Positions 34,121 through 44,523 of a DNA stretch of 64,000 nt are shown here, one piece after another. The stretch lies in the NCBI RefSeq assembly GCF_018257515.1, contig NZ_JAERJR010000006.1:62001-126000 (forward strand), given 5' to 3'. The notes under the pieces are model-generated. The model was given only the letters and a program-made list of their open reading frames with translations. It was not told where the DNA came from and made no database searches. This stretch comes from Tatumella sp. JGM118 (lineage in GTDB: Bacteria; Pseudomonadota; Gammaproteobacteria; Enterobacterales; Enterobacteriaceae). The position numbers and the translations under genes are program-made. The first letter of the stretch is position 1. Every line of letters begins with the position of its first letter.

Positions 34121-35344
34121 ATGAATCGTCCTTTTGAGCATTTCCAGGTGATTGCCAAGCCTTCCGGGTCGGTTTGTAACCTTGACTGTACCTACTGTTT
34201 TTACCTGGAAAAGGAGCGGTTGTATCCGGACAGAAAAAACCACTGGAAAATGGACGATGCCACGCTGGAAGCCTTTGTGCGGCAGTATATTCAGGCAGAC
34301 CGTTCCGGGGTGGTGGAGTTTATCTGGCAGGGCGGCGAACCGACCCTGATGGGCATCGATTACTTTGAAAAGGCGCTGGCGCTGCAACAGCGCTACTGCG
34401 GCGGCCGGCAAATTAATAATTCTCTGCAGACCAACGGCATGTTGCTGGATGATCGCTGGGCCCGTTTTCTGAAAAAGCATCACTTCCTGGTGGGGATATC
34501 TCTGGACGGTGACCGCGTCAGTAATGACCGCTGGCGTCAGACGCGCGCAGGAAAGAGCAGTTATCCGCAGGTGCTGGCCGGTATCCGTGTCCTGAAGCAG
34601 CACGGCGTGGAATTCAACACCCTCACGGTGGTCAACGCGGAAAATGTCCGGCGTCCGCTGGAAACGTACCAGGCGCTGAAGCGCGCCGGCAGCCGTTATA
34701 TTCAGTTTATTCCGCTGGTGGAAAGGGCCGCCAGCAGGCCAGGCCCGGACGGACTGACTCTGATTTCACCGGATTTCACCGGACAGAGCGAGGTCACGCC
34801 CTGGTCGGTGCCCGCACAGGCCTATGGCCGGTTTCTGAACAGGATTTTCGACCACTGGCGGCTGCACGACATGGGGCAGGTGTTTGTGATGAATTTTGAA
34901 CAGACGCTGACCCAGCGGGCCGGGGGACAGGGGGCCTGTGTCACCGCGCCGACCTGCGGGGCGAACCCGGTGATGGAAGCGAACGGGGATGTCTATTCCT
35001 GCGATCACTTTGTCTATCCGCAACACCGGCTGGGAAACATACACCATGCGGATCTCCGGGATCTGATCAACGCTGAACAGAATATCCGCTTCGGTCAGCA
35101 GAAACTCCGTCACCCCGACCCTGACTGTCCCCGTTGTACGTTCCGGCCACTCTGCCATGGCGGGTGCCCTAAACACCGTTTTGAACCGGCGGTCAACGGT
35201 ATGCCGAATAAAAACTATCTCTGTGCCGGATATAAAGAATATCTGCGGCATTGCTTACCTTCAATGGACATTATTCTTTCACTGCTTAATTCGGGGAGGT
35301 CACCGGAAAAAATAAAACGCTATTTCAGACATCATACCGCATAA
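34121..35344 (+). CDS. Anaerobic sulfatase-maturating radical SAM enzyme
   Basis: 407 residues. Converts the active-site Ser (or Cys) of sulfatases to formylglycine, independent of oxygen, before export. The radical-SAM cluster is C19-x3-C23-x2-C26 in CNLDCTYC; the C-terminal SPASM region supplies auxiliary iron-sulfur cluster Cys residues (CGANPVMEANGDVYSC near 280-300, and CPRCTFRPLCHGGC near 335-350). ATG at 34121 has GGAGGAG upstream; GTG at 34115 is an alternative start. It matches the Ser-type sulfatase just upstream, so the two form an enzyme-activator pair of the AtsA/AtsB kind. Confidence 0.93.
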   Translation: MNRPFEHFQVIAKPSGSVCNLDCTYCFYLEKERLYPDRKNHWKMDDATLEAFVRQYIQADRSGVVEFIWQGGEPTLMGIDYFEKALALQQRYCGGRQINNSLQTNGMLLDDRWARFLKKHHFLVGISLDGDRVSNDRWRQTRAGKSSYPQVLAGIRVLKQHGVEFNTLTVVNAENVRRPLETYQALKRAGSRYIQFIPLVERAASRPGPDGLTLISPDFTGQSEVTPWSVPAQAYGRFLNRIFDHWRLHDMGQVFVMNFEQTLTQRAGGQGACVTAPTCGANPVMEANGDVYSCDHFVYPQHRLGNIHHADLRDLINAEQNIRFGQQKLRHPDPDCPRCTFRPLCHGGCPKHRFEPAVNGMPNKNYLCAGYKEYLRHCLPSMDIILSLLNSGRSPEKIKRYFRHHTA

Positions 35345-35413
35345 CAATAAAATCAACGCAATGGGATAGGTTGCGAAATAACATAAATTAATATTATTTC
35401 AGGATGAATTAAT

Positions 35414-36499
35414 ATGATGACGATTAAAAATACTTTCGGGGGAATACTGTTTGCCGGGCTTTCTGCTGTGCAGATGAATGCACAGGCTGTACCGGTTTAT
35501 GATCAGGGGGGAAACCGGCTGCATCTTGACGGACGTGTACTGGGACGTCATTTCTTCAGTCAGAACAAGGCGATGAGTGGTGATGCGGTAATAGCCCGTA
35601 TTAATTTATGGGCGGAAACCGATATCAATGATCAGATGTACGGTTACAGCCGTTTCGAACATGATTTCCGGGCAAATAAAGCCGAAAGTGAGCCGGGGGA
35701 AGATTATACCCGTTATGCGTATGTCGGACTTTCGGCCCGGGAATATGGGTATTTCGATTACGGCAGGAATGACAGTATTTTTTATGATGTGGTCCGCTGG
35801 ACGGATATTTTCCCTGTCTGGGGCGCGGGCTCTTTTGCTATCGATAACTTTCTGTCACGACGGGGTTCAGGCGCTTTTTCCTATCATAACCGGGACTTTT
35901 TCTCTCTGGTGAAAGGGCTGGAAGCCGGTATCCAGTTTCAGGGAAAAAAAGAGGGGAACACCCCGGTACTGAAACAGAATGGTAACGGTTATGGCTTGTC
36001 CCTGACCTATAAAATCCCGGAGACCGGGCTGACGGTTGGCGGGTCCAGTATCCGTTCGTCACGGACGGATGCACAGAAAAAACTGTCGCCCGGTCGCGGG
36101 GACAATATGGATGCATGGGTGGCCGGCGCTAACCTGGAGCACGGTCCTTTTTATGCGGCGGTATTGTATTCAGAAAGCCGTAATCTGAGCCAGGTCCGCA
36201 GCAGCCCGCTCAATATTTACGGGTTTGCGAATAAAGCCAAAAGTTTTGAAGCAGTCGCCTCCTGGAATACACCTCTGCGTTTTACGGCCTCTGTCGGCTA
36301 TATTCAGTCGCGTGCTGAACGCCTGGAATCCATCGGTCAGGCCTGGCTGGATAAAGCGTGGGTCTTTTTTGCCGCCTGGCCGTTTAATGATAACTTCCGT
36401 ATTACGACAGAGTACAAAATGAGCCTGCTGAAAGACGATAACGCGCTTCGTCTGGCCAGTCAGGATGCGGTGGCCGTCACCATGATCTATGTCTTCTGA
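35414..36499 (+). CDS. General porin (OmpC/OmpF family, divergent)
   Basis: 361 residues: a signal peptide (about 1-25, MNAQA), then VYDQGGNRLHLDGRV as in the enterobacterial trimeric porins, the FDYGRNDSIFYDVVRWTDIFPVWG segment of the constriction loop region, and a terminal Phe as required for BAM-mediated insertion. Sixteen-stranded outer-membrane channel expected. It follows the sulfatase maturase by 69 bp on the same strand and is probably in the same transcription unit. Divergence from OmpC and co-location with a periplasmic sulfatase suggest a channel suited to sulfated or other anionic solutes; that specificity is inference. Confidence 0.88.
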   Translation: MMTIKNTFGGILFAGLSAVQMNAQAVPVYDQGGNRLHLDGRVLGRHFFSQNKAMSGDAVIARINLWAETDINDQMYGYSRFEHDFRANKAESEPGEDYTRYAYVGLSAREYGYFDYGRNDSIFYDVVRWTDIFPVWGAGSFAIDNFLSRRGSGAFSYHNRDFFSLVKGLEAGIQFQGKKEGNTPVLKQNGNGYGLSLTYKIPETGLTVGGSSIRSSRTDAQKKLSPGRGDNMDAWVAGANLEHGPFYAAVLYSESRNLSQVRSSPLNIYGFANKAKSFEAVASWNTPLRFTASVGYIQSRAERLESIGQAWLDKAWVFFAAWPFNDNFRITTEYKMSLLKDDNALRLASQDAVAVTMIYVF

Positions 36500-36531
36500 G
36501 GCCTGCCCTAAAGACCGACAGTCAGATGCGG

Positions 36532-36604
36532 ATTGCGGGCGGAAAGTTGTCACGGTTGCCGGAAGTGTCTGGCCGGCAGTGAGGCAACCGGCCCCGCCCG
36601 CAAT
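36532..36604 (+). terminator. Long two-tier inverted repeat after the porin gene
   Basis: Outer arms ATTGCGGGCGG (36532-36542) and CCGCCCGCAAT (36594-36604) enclose inner GGTTGCC/GGCAACC. Thirty bases after the porin stop. It could form a large branched hairpin, but no U-run follows. The remainder of 36605-36916 contains no recognised gene and must include the btsS promoter. Confidence 0.6.
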
Positions 36605-36916
36605 ACGCTGCATTTCATCGGCGGGCCGTTTTCACCTCTCCGGACGCCGGCAGAATCGCCACCCTCAGCCCCCCTCCGAAAATGCGGCACTATGGACCCG
36701 TTCAGGGGTAAGACGTGGGTTCCGGACTTCGGTTGACGAACCACGTGACCGGTTATGCAGATTTCTGCACTGACAGATGACAGCCCTTAGCGATATCACA
36801 TAAATTTTCTGCGGTAATGACTGACCAAAAGCGGTGGCAAATTTCGGCGCTGGCGCAAAGAAAGGCCTGTCCGGAAACGCTATGCTCGCAGTTTGTCAGA
36901 AAAAGGGCGATGGCAG

Positions 36917-38608
36917 ATGCATGAATTACGTTTGATATTACTGTTGCTGCAGCAGATGTGTGTCTTTCTGGTCATCGCCTGGCTGATGAGTAAGACACGC
37001 CTGTTTATCCCGCTGATGCAGGTCACGGTCAGGTTTCGTCATAAGTTGCTCTGCTATATCACTTTTTCAGTCTTCTGTATCGCCGGAACCTATTTCGGGC
37101 TGCATATCGATGACTCCATCGCCAATACACGGGCTATCGGCGCGGTGATGGGAGGGCTGCTTGGCGGGCCGTTAGTAGGGGTGCTGGTCGGGCTGACAGG
37201 CGGTCTGCATCGCTATTCTCTGGGAGGGATGACGGCCGTCAGCTGCATGATCTCTACGGTGACCGAAGGACTGCTGGGTGGTCTGCTGCACCGGTATCTG
37301 GTCCGCCGGGAGCGGGCAGATAAAATCTTCAGTCCGCTGACGGCGGGGCTGATTACGCTGCTGGCAGAACTGGTACAGATGCTGATTATTCTGCTGATTT
37401 CGCGGCCTTATCCGGAAGCGCGGTCGCTGGTCAGCCATATTGCCGCCCCGATGGTGATCACTAATACGGCCGGTGCGGCGCTGTTTATGCGCATTTTGCT
37501 GGATAAGCGCGAGATGTTTGAACGCTATACCTCCGTGTTTTCAGCCACGGCATTACGGGTTGCCGCCGCCACCGAAGGGATATTACGCCAGGGGTTCAAT
37601 CAGGAAAACAGCCTGAAAGTCGCTCAGGTACTGCACCGGGAGCTGGATATCGGAGCCGTGGCGATCACCGATTGTGAAAAGCTACTGGCTTTCACCGGGA
37701 TCGGTGATGATCATCATCTGGCCGGACGGCCGGTCTCTTCTGATCATACCCGCCGTGCCATTGAAACCGGCAACGTGGTCTATGCTGACGGTAATGAAGT
37801 GCCTTACTGCTGCCGGATCAGTCCGCAATGCCGGCTCGGATCGTCACTGGTGATCCCGCTACAGGGAGAAAACCAGCGGGTCATCGGCACCATTAAGCTG
37901 TATGAAGCAAAAAACCGCCTGTTCAGTTCGATCAATCGTACGCTGGGAGAAGGGATCGCGCGGCTGTTATCCGCACAGATCCTGGCGGGCCAGTATGAGC
38001 GTCAGACCGCGCTGCTGGCCCGGTCAGAGATTAAACTGCTGCATGCTCAGGTTAACCCTCACTTTCTGTTTAACGCGCTGAATACCCTACAGGCGGTGAT
38101 CCGCCAGGACAGTCAGCGGGCCGGTTTACTGGTGCAGGATCTGTCGACCTTCTTTCGTAAAAATTTAAAACGTTCGTCAGAAATTGCGACCCTGGGCGAT
38201 GAGCTGGAGCATGTACAGGCTTACCTGCAAATCGAGCAGGCGCGCTTTCAGTCGCGGCTGAAAGTGACCCTGCAGATCCCGGAGGAATTACGTCATTACC
38301 GGTTACCGGCATTTATTCTGCAGCCGCTGGTGGAAAATGCGATCAAACACGGGACATCACGGCTGTTCGGGGTCGGGGAAATTACTATCTTTGCCCACCG
38401 GCAGCCACAATCTGTGGAAGTGACCGTTCAGGATAATGCCGGTCTTTATCTGCCGGAGGATCACCACCACCAGGGGATGGGGATGGGGCTGGCTGACAAA
38501 CGACTGAAAGCGAAATTCGGCGATGATTACGGGATTACGGTGACGGTGGACAGCGAATGTTATACCCGCGTGACGCTCCGTATACCGGCGGAGGCGGAGC
38601 GATGCTGA
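36917..38608 (+). CDS. btsS: Pyruvate-sensing histidine kinase BtsS
   Basis: 563 residues, closely similar along its length to E. coli BtsS (YehU). About six N-terminal membrane segments (LytS-type 5TM region, 1-190; [20 protein letters not shown]), a GAF domain (about 215-350; [19 protein letters not shown]) and the LytS-type kinase with phospho-acceptor His382 in [10 protein letters not shown] and the ATPase region with [13 protein letters not shown]. coli BtsS binds external pyruvate with high affinity and activates BtsR. The ATG at 36917 matches the E. coli start; an upstream in-frame start is not needed. Its stop overlaps btsR by 7 bp. Confidence 0.96.
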   Translation: MHELRLILLLLQQMCVFLVIAWLMSKTRLFIPLMQVTVRFRHKLLCYITFSVFCIAGTYFGLHIDDSIANTRAIGAVMGGLLGGPLVGVLVGLTGGLHRYSLGGMTAVSCMISTVTEGLLGGLLHRYLVRRERADKIFSPLTAGLITLLAELVQMLIILLISRPYPEARSLVSHIAAPMVITNTAGAALFMRILLDKREMFERYTSVFSATALRVAAATEGILRQGFNQENSLKVAQVLHRELDIGAVAITDCEKLLAFTGIGDDHHLAGRPVSSDHTRRAIETGNVVYADGNEVPYCCRISPQCRLGSSLVIPLQGENQRVIGTIKLYEAKNRLFSSINRTLGEGIARLLSAQILAGQYERQTALLARSEIKLLHAQVNPHFLFNALNTLQAVIRQDSQRAGLLVQDLSTFFRKNLKRSSEIATLGDELEHVQAYLQIEQARFQSRLKVTLQIPEELRHYRLPAFILQPLVENAIKHGTSRLFGVGEITIFAHRQPQSVEVTVQDNAGLYLPEDHHHQGMGMGLADKRLKAKFGDDYGITVTVDSECYTRVTLRIPAEAERC

Positions 38609-39351
38609 CGGTACTGATCGTCGATGATGAACCTCTGGCGCGGGAAAATCTGCGGGTGCTATTACAAGCGTATCCGGATGTGGAGATTGCCGGCGAAGCC
38701 GAAAATGCGATAGAGGCCATGGAGGCCATTAACCGTCTGCAGCCGCGGGTGGTTTTTCTGGATATCCAGATGCCGCGGATCAGCGGGCTGGAGATGGCCG
38801 GGATGCTGGATACCCGTCAGCGGCCCCGTATTGTGTTTCTTACGGCCTATGATGAATACGCATTACAGGCGTTTGATGAAAATGCCATCGATTACCTGTT
38901 AAAACCGCTCCAGCCGGCCAGACTCGAAAAAACACTACAGCGTCTGCGGCAGGCAGAGGAGCCTCAGGATTTCAGCCGGATAGAGGTGACCCAGCGGCCG
39001 CTGAAATATATTCCCTGTAATGGCATGAACCGTATTTATCTGTTACCGATGGAGGATGTTGCCTGTGTCAGCAGCCGTATAGGTGGCGTCTCTGTGACCG
39101 GCCGGGATGGAAAAGCCGGGACGACGGAGTTAACCCTGCGGACACTGGAGCGACGGACCCCGCTGATCCGCTCTCACCGGCAGCATCTGATCAATCTGGA
39201 TCTGCTTAGCGAGATCCGTATGCATGAAAATCATCAGGGTGAACTGGTGATGAAAAACGGACTGACAGTCCCGGTCAGCCGCCGTTATCTGAAGGTGCTG
39301 AAGGAGATCCTCGGATTGTCCTCTCCGCGACCGCCGATCTCCGGGGAATGA
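38602..39351 (+). CDS. btsR: Response regulator BtsR (LytTR type)
   Basis: 249 residues. Receiver domain (1-120) with acidic pocket DDE at 8-10 and phospho-acceptor Asp54 in FLDIQMP; LytTR DNA-binding domain (about 135-240) with [22 protein letters not shown] and [13 protein letters not shown]. It matches E. coli BtsR (YehT) throughout. The start at 38602 lies inside the end of btsS (7-bp overlap), so synthesis is coupled. In E. coli it activates btsT when pyruvate is sensed, and here btsT-yjiX lies just downstream, convergent. The extra dozen C-terminal residues ([10 protein letters not shown]) are not in E. coli. Confidence 0.96.
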   Translation: MLTVLIVDDEPLARENLRVLLQAYPDVEIAGEAENAIEAMEAINRLQPRVVFLDIQMPRISGLEMAGMLDTRQRPRIVFLTAYDEYALQAFDENAIDYLLKPLQPARLEKTLQRLRQAEEPQDFSRIEVTQRPLKYIPCNGMNRIYLLPMEDVACVSSRIGGVSVTGRDGKAGTTELTLRTLERRTPLIRSHRQHLINLDLLSEIRMHENHQGELVMKNGLTVPVSRRYLKVLKEILGLSSPRPPISGE

Positions 39352-39380
39352 TCCCGGGACGGTAAGAGGATCCGGCGGTT

Positions 39381-39546
39381 ATCCGGGAGTTTACCGGTGT
39401 TTCGCCGAATGATTATCTCCGCGACCCACGGTCTGCGCAGATTGACTCCCGGGCGGTAAAAGGATCCGGGAGTTTACCAGCGTTCCACCGGTGATCATCT
39501 CCGTGATCCAGGGTTTTGCGGGGAGAGATCCCCGGGCGGTGACAGG
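39381..39546. repeat. Two imperfect tandem copies of an 83-bp unit
   Basis: Units 39381-39463 and 39464-39546 share ATCCGGGAGTTTACC starts and GGGCGGT(A/G)A ends and diverge in the middle. A partial third copy of the end precedes 39381. Noncoding, in the btsR-yjiX intergenic region. Confidence 0.75.
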
Positions 39547-39634
39547 GCCTCTGATTATTCAACAGGTTGACTGAATTTCCCGGGATGATCACTACTGTGA
39601 CGACGACCAGTGGCAAGAGATCGACCTGTAAACG

Positions 39635-39850
39635 GATTACCCGGCCCGGCAAGGGGGGATTCGTCGTGGTGGTCTGAGGGGGACAACATCGCCCCGGAAC
39701 CCACGGGGGCGGAATATTCTCTGGGCGGAGCATTACGGCTCGCGTATCAGGCAGACGAAGGCCGTGACACCGGTGACGGTGATTACCCGGCCCGGTAAGG
39801 GGGGGCGTCGTGGCGGTCCGGGGGGGACAGCATCGCCCCCGCCCCCGGGG
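39635..39850. repeat. Two direct repeats of about 70 bp spaced by 146 bp
   Basis: Copies start at 39635 and 39781 with GATTACCCGGCCCGG followed by a run of G and CGTCGTGG; both continue to GGGGGACA(A/G)CATCGCCCC. Together with the 83-bp repeats they fill most of 39352-39909, a region with no supported gene. Confidence 0.75.
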
Positions 39851-39909
39851 AGCGATCCCGGGGATCCACCCGACAGCCAGTAACAGAAAGGCCGCAGTGA
39901 CGGGGCCGT

Positions 39910-40110
39910 TCAGCAGCAGCGCATTCCTCCTTTCCCCTCACCACCATAGCGTGCCTGCTGGCGTTCACGGAAAAACTCTTTATAACTCATCACCGGCTGG
40001 TCAGGATGCCTGAGCTGCATATGCGCTACATAGGTATCATAATCGGGAATACCGACCAGCATTCTGGCGGCATGTCCGAGGTGTCTGGCAACAGAACCCG
40101 TTTTACTCAT
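39910..40110 (-). CDS. yjiX: Small YjiX/YbdD-family protein
   Basis: 66 residues, near-identical in pattern to E. coli YjiX/Ybd[39 protein letters not shown] and the C-terminal GKGGMRCC. These small proteins are encoded next to CstA/BtsT transporters and are required for, or assist, pyruvate uptake by the partner. AAGGAG ribosome site. It lies 52 bp after btsT on the same strand, so the two form an operon. Confidence 0.95.
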   Translation of the reverse strand: MSKTGSVARHLGHAARMLVGIPDYDTYVAHMQLRHPDQPVMSYKEFFRERQQARYGGEGKGGMRCC

Positions 40111-40162
40111 CGCTTCTCCTTCGTCACCGGCCCGGCAACCGTGGGCCGTGACTCTGTGGTAT

Positions 40163-42316
40163 TCAGTGGCCGGAGGTAGTTTTCACGCCGCCTTCCGGGA
40201 TGGGCACATACGGTGTTTCTTTGTCGGTACGTTGCGGTATCCGGCTGGCCTGACGCCAGATTTTCACGCCGTAAATCATAATGCTGTACACCACTACCAG
40301 GAACAGCAGGCTCAGCCCGGCATTAGTATAATTATTAATTACAATATGCTGCATATTGCTGGCCTGTTCCGGGGTCAGCTGGCTACCGGCGTCACGCAGA
40401 CGTGACTGATACTCGCGGGCCATATAGAAAAAGCCTTCCAGTTGCGGATTATTGCTGAACAGCTTCAGACCTAATGCCCGGGTGGTACAGATCAGTAACC
40501 AGATGGCCGGCAGCAAGGGAACCCAGACATACCGTTGCCGTTTCATTTTGATAAGGATGACACAGCCCAGCATCAGCGCGACGGCGGCCAGCATCTGATT
40601 AGAAATACCGAACAGCGGCCACAGACTCTTCACGCCCCCCAACGGATCGACCACCCCCTGATACAGTAAATAGCCCCATAATCCGACGCAGCCCGCCGTG
40701 CCGATAATCCCGGCGGGCAGTGACTGTGTCTTTTTCAGGAAAGGAATAAAGTTACCGAGCAGATCCTGCAACATATAGCGCCCGGACCGGGTTCCGGCAT
40801 CCAGAGCGGTCAGGATAAACAGAGCTTCGAACAGGATCCCGAAGTGATACCAGAATCCCATATCTGCCATTGGCATAATTTTATGGAACACCTCGGCAAT
40901 CCCCACGGCCAGTGTCGGGGCTCCCCCGGCCCGGTTCAGTACCGACGGTTCCCCGATACTTTGCGCGGTTTGCAGGATCTGTTCCGGGGTGATCACAAAG
41001 CCCCAGGAACTGACCGTGGCGGCAGCGCGGGTCGTCACCTCCTGCAGTTGTGCCATGATCAGCGGGGCATTTTCGCCTCCCATCTGATGCAGATCAGGCA
41101 TGGTGATGCCGAGGGTGGCGGGCGGGCTGTTCATGGCAAAATAGAGACCGGGTTCGATCACCGAGGCGGCGACCAGAGCCATCATGGCAACGAAGGATTC
41201 CATCAGCATGGCACCGTAACCGATAAAACGGGCATCCTGTTCGTTGGCCAGCAGTTTCGGGGTTGTCCCGGAGGCGATTAGTGCGTGGAACCCTGAGACT
41301 GCGCCACAGGCGATAGTAATAAATAAAAACGGGAACAGGGCGCCTTTCCACAGCGGGCCGGTACCGTCGATAAACGGTGTCACTGCCGGCATTTTCAGAT
41401 CCGGATTCAGGATCATAATCCCTGCGGCCAGACCGACAATCACCCCGATCTTCAGGAAAGTAGCCAGGTAATCCCGCGGGGCCAGGATCAGCCAGACCGG
41501 TAACAGGGCAGAGACAAAGGCATAGCCAATCAGGGTAAAGGTGATGGTGGTATCTTTAAAGGTCAGCGCCGGGCCCCAGTAAGGATCATGGGCGATGACA
41601 CCGCCGAACCAGATAGAAAGCAGCAGTAATACCAGACCGATGACCGACACTTCACCCACGCGACCGGGCCGCAGAAAGCGCATATAAATCCCCATCAGCA
41701 GGGCAATAGGCACAGTAGAGCAGACGGTGAAAACGCCCCAGGGGCTTTCGGCCAGGGCTTTGACCACGATCAGTGCCAGCACCGCCAGAATAATAATCAT
41801 GATCAGAAAACAGCCGAACAACGCGATGGTTCCGGGGACCGGCCCCATCTCCTGTTTAATAATCTCGCCGAGAGATGCCCCGTTACGGCGTGAGGAAATA
41901 AACAGCACCATAAAGTCCTGTACGGCCCCGGCCAGGACCACCCCGGAGAGCAGCCACAGCGTGCCGGGCAGATAGCCCATCTGTGCGGCCAGCACCGGCC
42001 CGACCAGCGGCCCCGCTCCGGCTATCGCGGCAAAGTGGTGGCCGAACAGAACATAACGGTTGGTCGGGACGTAATTCAGCCCGTCATTATTGAGTACGGC
42101 CGGTGTGGCCCGCGTCGGGTCAAGCTGCATGACTCTGCGGGCAATATAGAGACTGTAATAGCGATAGGCCACCAGATAGACAGAAACCGAGGCGACCACC
42201 AGCCACATCGCACTGATGGTTTCACCCCGCCGCAGGGCCACGATCGCAAGACATCCGGCCCCGAGTATCCCTAAACAAACCCAGGGCAGGTGCCTGAGAA
42301 ATTTATGTTTATCCAT
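40163..42316 (-). CDS. btsT: Pyruvate:H+ symporter BtsT (CstA family)
   Basis: 717 residues, about 16-18 membrane segments, aligned over the full length with E. coli BtsT (YjiY): [21 protein letters not shown] near the N-terminus, [19 protein letters not shown], and the C-terminal [16 protein letters not shown]. Imports pyruvate with protons, allowing overflow pyruvate to be recaptured. Transcribed toward btsSR; the sensor, regulator and target transporter are side by side here, whereas in E. coli btsSR and btsT are far apart. Expression is expected to need BtsR and probably CRP. Confidence 0.96.
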   Translation of the reverse strand: MDKHKFLRHLPWVCLGILGAGCLAIVALRRGETISAMWLVVASVSVYLVAYRYYSLYIARRVMQLDPTRATPAVLNNDGLNYVPTNRYVLFGHHFAAIAGAGPLVGPVLAAQMGYLPGTLWLLSGVVLAGAVQDFMVLFISSRRNGASLGEIIKQEMGPVPGTIALFGCFLIMIIILAVLALIVVKALAESPWGVFTVCSTVPIALLMGIYMRFLRPGRVGEVSVIGLVLLLLSIWFGGVIAHDPYWGPALTFKDTTITFTLIGYAFVSALLPVWLILAPRDYLATFLKIGVIVGLAAGIMILNPDLKMPAVTPFIDGTGPLWKGALFPFLFITIACGAVSGFHALIASGTTPKLLANEQDARFIGYGAMLMESFVAMMALVAASVIEPGLYFAMNSPPATLGITMPDLHQMGGENAPLIMAQLQEVTTRAAATVSSWGFVITPEQILQTAQSIGEPSVLNRAGGAPTLAVGIAEVFHKIMPMADMGFWYHFGILFEALFILTALDAGTRSGRYMLQDLLGNFIPFLKKTQSLPAGIIGTAGCVGLWGYLLYQGVVDPLGGVKSLWPLFGISNQMLAAVALMLGCVILIKMKRQRYVWVPLLPAIWLLICTTRALGLKLFSNNPQLEGFFYMAREYQSRLRDAGSQLTPEQASNMQHIVINNYTNAGLSLLFLVVVYSIMIYGVKIWRQASRIPQRTDKETPYVPIPEGGVKTTSGH

Positions 42317-43297
42317 AAGTTATCCGTAGTGTTAGCTGAACAGAAGTTAACGGTCCTGAGGTCTCCGGTCGGAGCCGGGGACGGTGCCTGGCCGGTCGGT
42401 GGCGGCACTCCCATCCTGGCGATTTTTGTTAGCTTGCGGGAAGAAAACCGGGCCAGTGGCGTTATAGGGAACAGAGCGGTTGCCGGTGACCGTGAGCGGT
42501 TCTTCGCGGGGCCGGGAACCGGTAAATTTGTGATGAGCTTCGCATCCGACTGGCAGGATCCGTCGTCCGTAAGAGACGGCGCAGACGGAATTTCAGTGAT
42601 GATTTTCTGATTAAAAGAAAAAACGTGAGAGAACTCACCGGGTGTGAATGCTGTACTCCGGCTTAATCCGCGCCAGCGCTACGCCAGGCCGCTTGCTGAG
42701 CGGACGAAAAAGGGGATCATCCGGCGACCGCAGGAGCTGAACTCACTGTTCGCGGACGTTTTTACGGCCAATCCCGGGGGTGACGAGGTTGACGGCTGTG
42801 GGGACCAGACAGGGGAAGATTACAGGCAGTGGTGGCTTACGGGCAGAAAATCCCGGCTCTTCCGGATAGGGAACGGTTTGCGTGGCAACGGTGATACCGG
42901 GTTTTGACCGGGACCGGGGCCCGGCCCGATGACATCCTGAAGGGAGCGGTGTTCGGGGCAAGGAGGGCTGAGTTCTGCCGGAGACCCTGGCACTCACATT
43001 AGATATATACTGGCGGTATGACTTTCCCGTGCGGGGAAAATTTCGGCCCGGCCGGGCGGTACTTCCAGCGACGCCGTCCCGCAGAAAGGTTTCACCAAAT
43101 AGTGGCGGTCAGCAGAGGGTAGCGGCCCGCAAAGTATATGATTTACTCTCACTGCTCTCACTGCTCTCACTGCTCTCACTGCTCTCAGGCCCGGAAAGCA
43201 GCGACCGGGGGCGCTGACCTTCAGTGATACTTCTGACGGCGGCCTCTTTGTGCCATCACTGCCGCCGCAGGGAGTTATGCTGGTGAATGCGCCCCGT
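42317..43297. other. Long intergenic region without recognised genes
   Basis: 981 bp. Holds the btsT promoter at its left end and a 9-bp tandem repeat at 43146-43187. Open frames of 84-129 codons on both strands (from 42290, 42644, 42743 and 42994) have no recognisable domain; some run through the repeat. No RNA gene was identified. It may be decayed coding DNA. Confidence 0.5.
43146..43187. repeat. 9-bp tandem repeat (CTCTCACTG), 4.7 copies
   Basis: Four exact units and two thirds of a fifth. In the minus strand it reads Ala-Val-Arg repeats within a spurious frame. Second 9-bp microsatellite of the window, unrelated in sequence to the one at 27104. Confidence 0.95.
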
Positions 43298-44212
43298 TTA
43301 TTGCAGCGATTTGCTGACCACCCGGCGGCGACGCTGTTCAGACCATAAGGTGAAGATTCCGGCAGAGGCGACAATCGCGGCACCCGCCAGCGTTGAGGAG
43401 ACCGGTAAACTGTTCAGGAACAGGTAGCCGATGATCATCGACCAGACCAGCGTGGTGTAGTCAAACGGGGCCAGCAGTGAAGCATCCGTATAACGCAGGC
43501 TCAGGGTCACCAGAATCTGTGCCATTCCCCCGAAAAGGCCGCAGCCGATCAGTAACAGCAGCTGCAGTTTGTCCGGCACTATCCAGCCAAAAACCCAGCT
43601 CGCTAAGCCGATAAAGGTGGTCATCAGTGAAAAATAGAACACGATGGCACCCGGTTTCTCGATCCCGTTCAGGAAGCGGATCTGGATATTCGAGGTGGCC
43701 GTACAGAGTGCAGCGATTAATGCGAACAGCACGCCTAATGTGGCTCCGTTATGCAGTCCACGGCTGAACAGGGAGTCTCCCTGTCCGAGGCTTGCCGACA
43801 GCATCACAATAATTCCCGAGAACCCGACGATCACCGCCACCCAGCGGGAAAGCCGGACATGCTCTTTCAGCAGGATGGCTGCCATAATAACGGTGAACAT
43901 CGGTGCGGCGTAACTCAGCGCCGTCGCATCGGCCAGCGAAATATAGACCAGCGCCAGATAGTTAAAATACATCCCGCCGGTGCCGGAAAAGCCCCGGATC
44001 AGGTGACCGAATATATTGCGGGTTCTGAGGTTTTCCAGAATATTGCCCTGCAGCTTCAGCCAGAACAGGAGCGGAAATAAAGCCACAAAGGAACGAAAGA
44101 AAATCACTTCACCGGTAGGCACCGAGCCATGCAATCCTTTCACGCAGGCCAGCATTAACGTCGAACAGAGACATGAGGCAATTTTTAACATTACCCCTAA
44201 TTTGGAGTTCAT
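43298..44212 (-). CDS. EamA/DMT-family transporter
   Basis: 304 residues, ten predicted membrane segments arranged as two EamA repeats (about 5-140 and 150-285); PTGEVIFFRSFVALFPLLFW and LADATALSYAAPMFTVIMAAILLKE are typical of the first repeat, TLSLRYTDASLLAPFDYTTLVWS of the second. The family mostly exports amino acids and related metabolites. It is divergent from the amino-acid ABC/pxp operon with a 311-bp shared control region, so it may export a product of 5-oxoproline metabolism or relieve amino-acid excess; this is inference. Confidence 0.85.
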   Translation of the reverse strand: MNSKLGVMLKIASCLCSTLMLACVKGLHGSVPTGEVIFFRSFVALFPLLFWLKLQGNILENLRTRNIFGHLIRGFSGTGGMYFNYLALVYISLADATALSYAAPMFTVIMAAILLKEHVRLSRWVAVIVGFSGIIVMLSASLGQGDSLFSRGLHNGATLGVLFALIAALCTATSNIQIRFLNGIEKPGAIVFYFSLMTTFIGLASWVFGWIVPDKLQLLLLIGCGLFGGMAQILVTLSLRYTDASLLAPFDYTTLVWSMIIGYLFLNSLPVSSTLAGAAIVASAGIFTLWSEQRRRRVVSKSLQ

Positions 44213-44318
44213 TGTTTTACCCTGTGCAGTGAATGACCTCAGCCATTCCGGTGGTTAGCAGTCTCCTACCTTAGGGAGCGGGGGAGGCGGGCAGTTAACA
44301 GTATTTGGTTTTGGTCAG

Positions 44319-44333
44319 ATAATTTTTGCTTAT
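44319..44333. promoter_or_regulatory. Candidate Nac-binding site (ATA-N9-TAT)
   Basis: ATA at 44319-44321 and TAT at 44331-44333 with exactly nine bases between, the Nac consensus. It lies 190 bp upstream of the ABC solute-binding gene. A 7-bp inverted repeat (ATAACGC 44332-44338, GCGTTAT 44351-44357) overlaps its end. The motif is short and AT-rich, so chance occurrence is possible; a nac gene 5 kb away supports it. The rest of 44213-44523 holds the divergent promoters. Confidence 0.45.
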
Positions 44334-44523
44334 AACGCTGAGCAAATAAGGCGTTATCCCGCCATATAAATCCCCTATCGACCAACAGGCTTTACCTCTT
44401 ACCCCTGGTATTTTTCTGTCGATATAGTTCATTCTGCACCGCAGAAAACCTATGTAAAAGTGACTGACTTTTTTCCTGCCTGCTGAACAGGTGGCAATGA
44501 CTACATCTACAGGAGAATACTGC

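Noticed and set aside
42994-43383. Minus-strand 129-codon frame with Ala-Val-Arg repeats
   Set aside because: Runs through the 9-bp repeat and into the end of the DMT transporter gene; no family resemblance.
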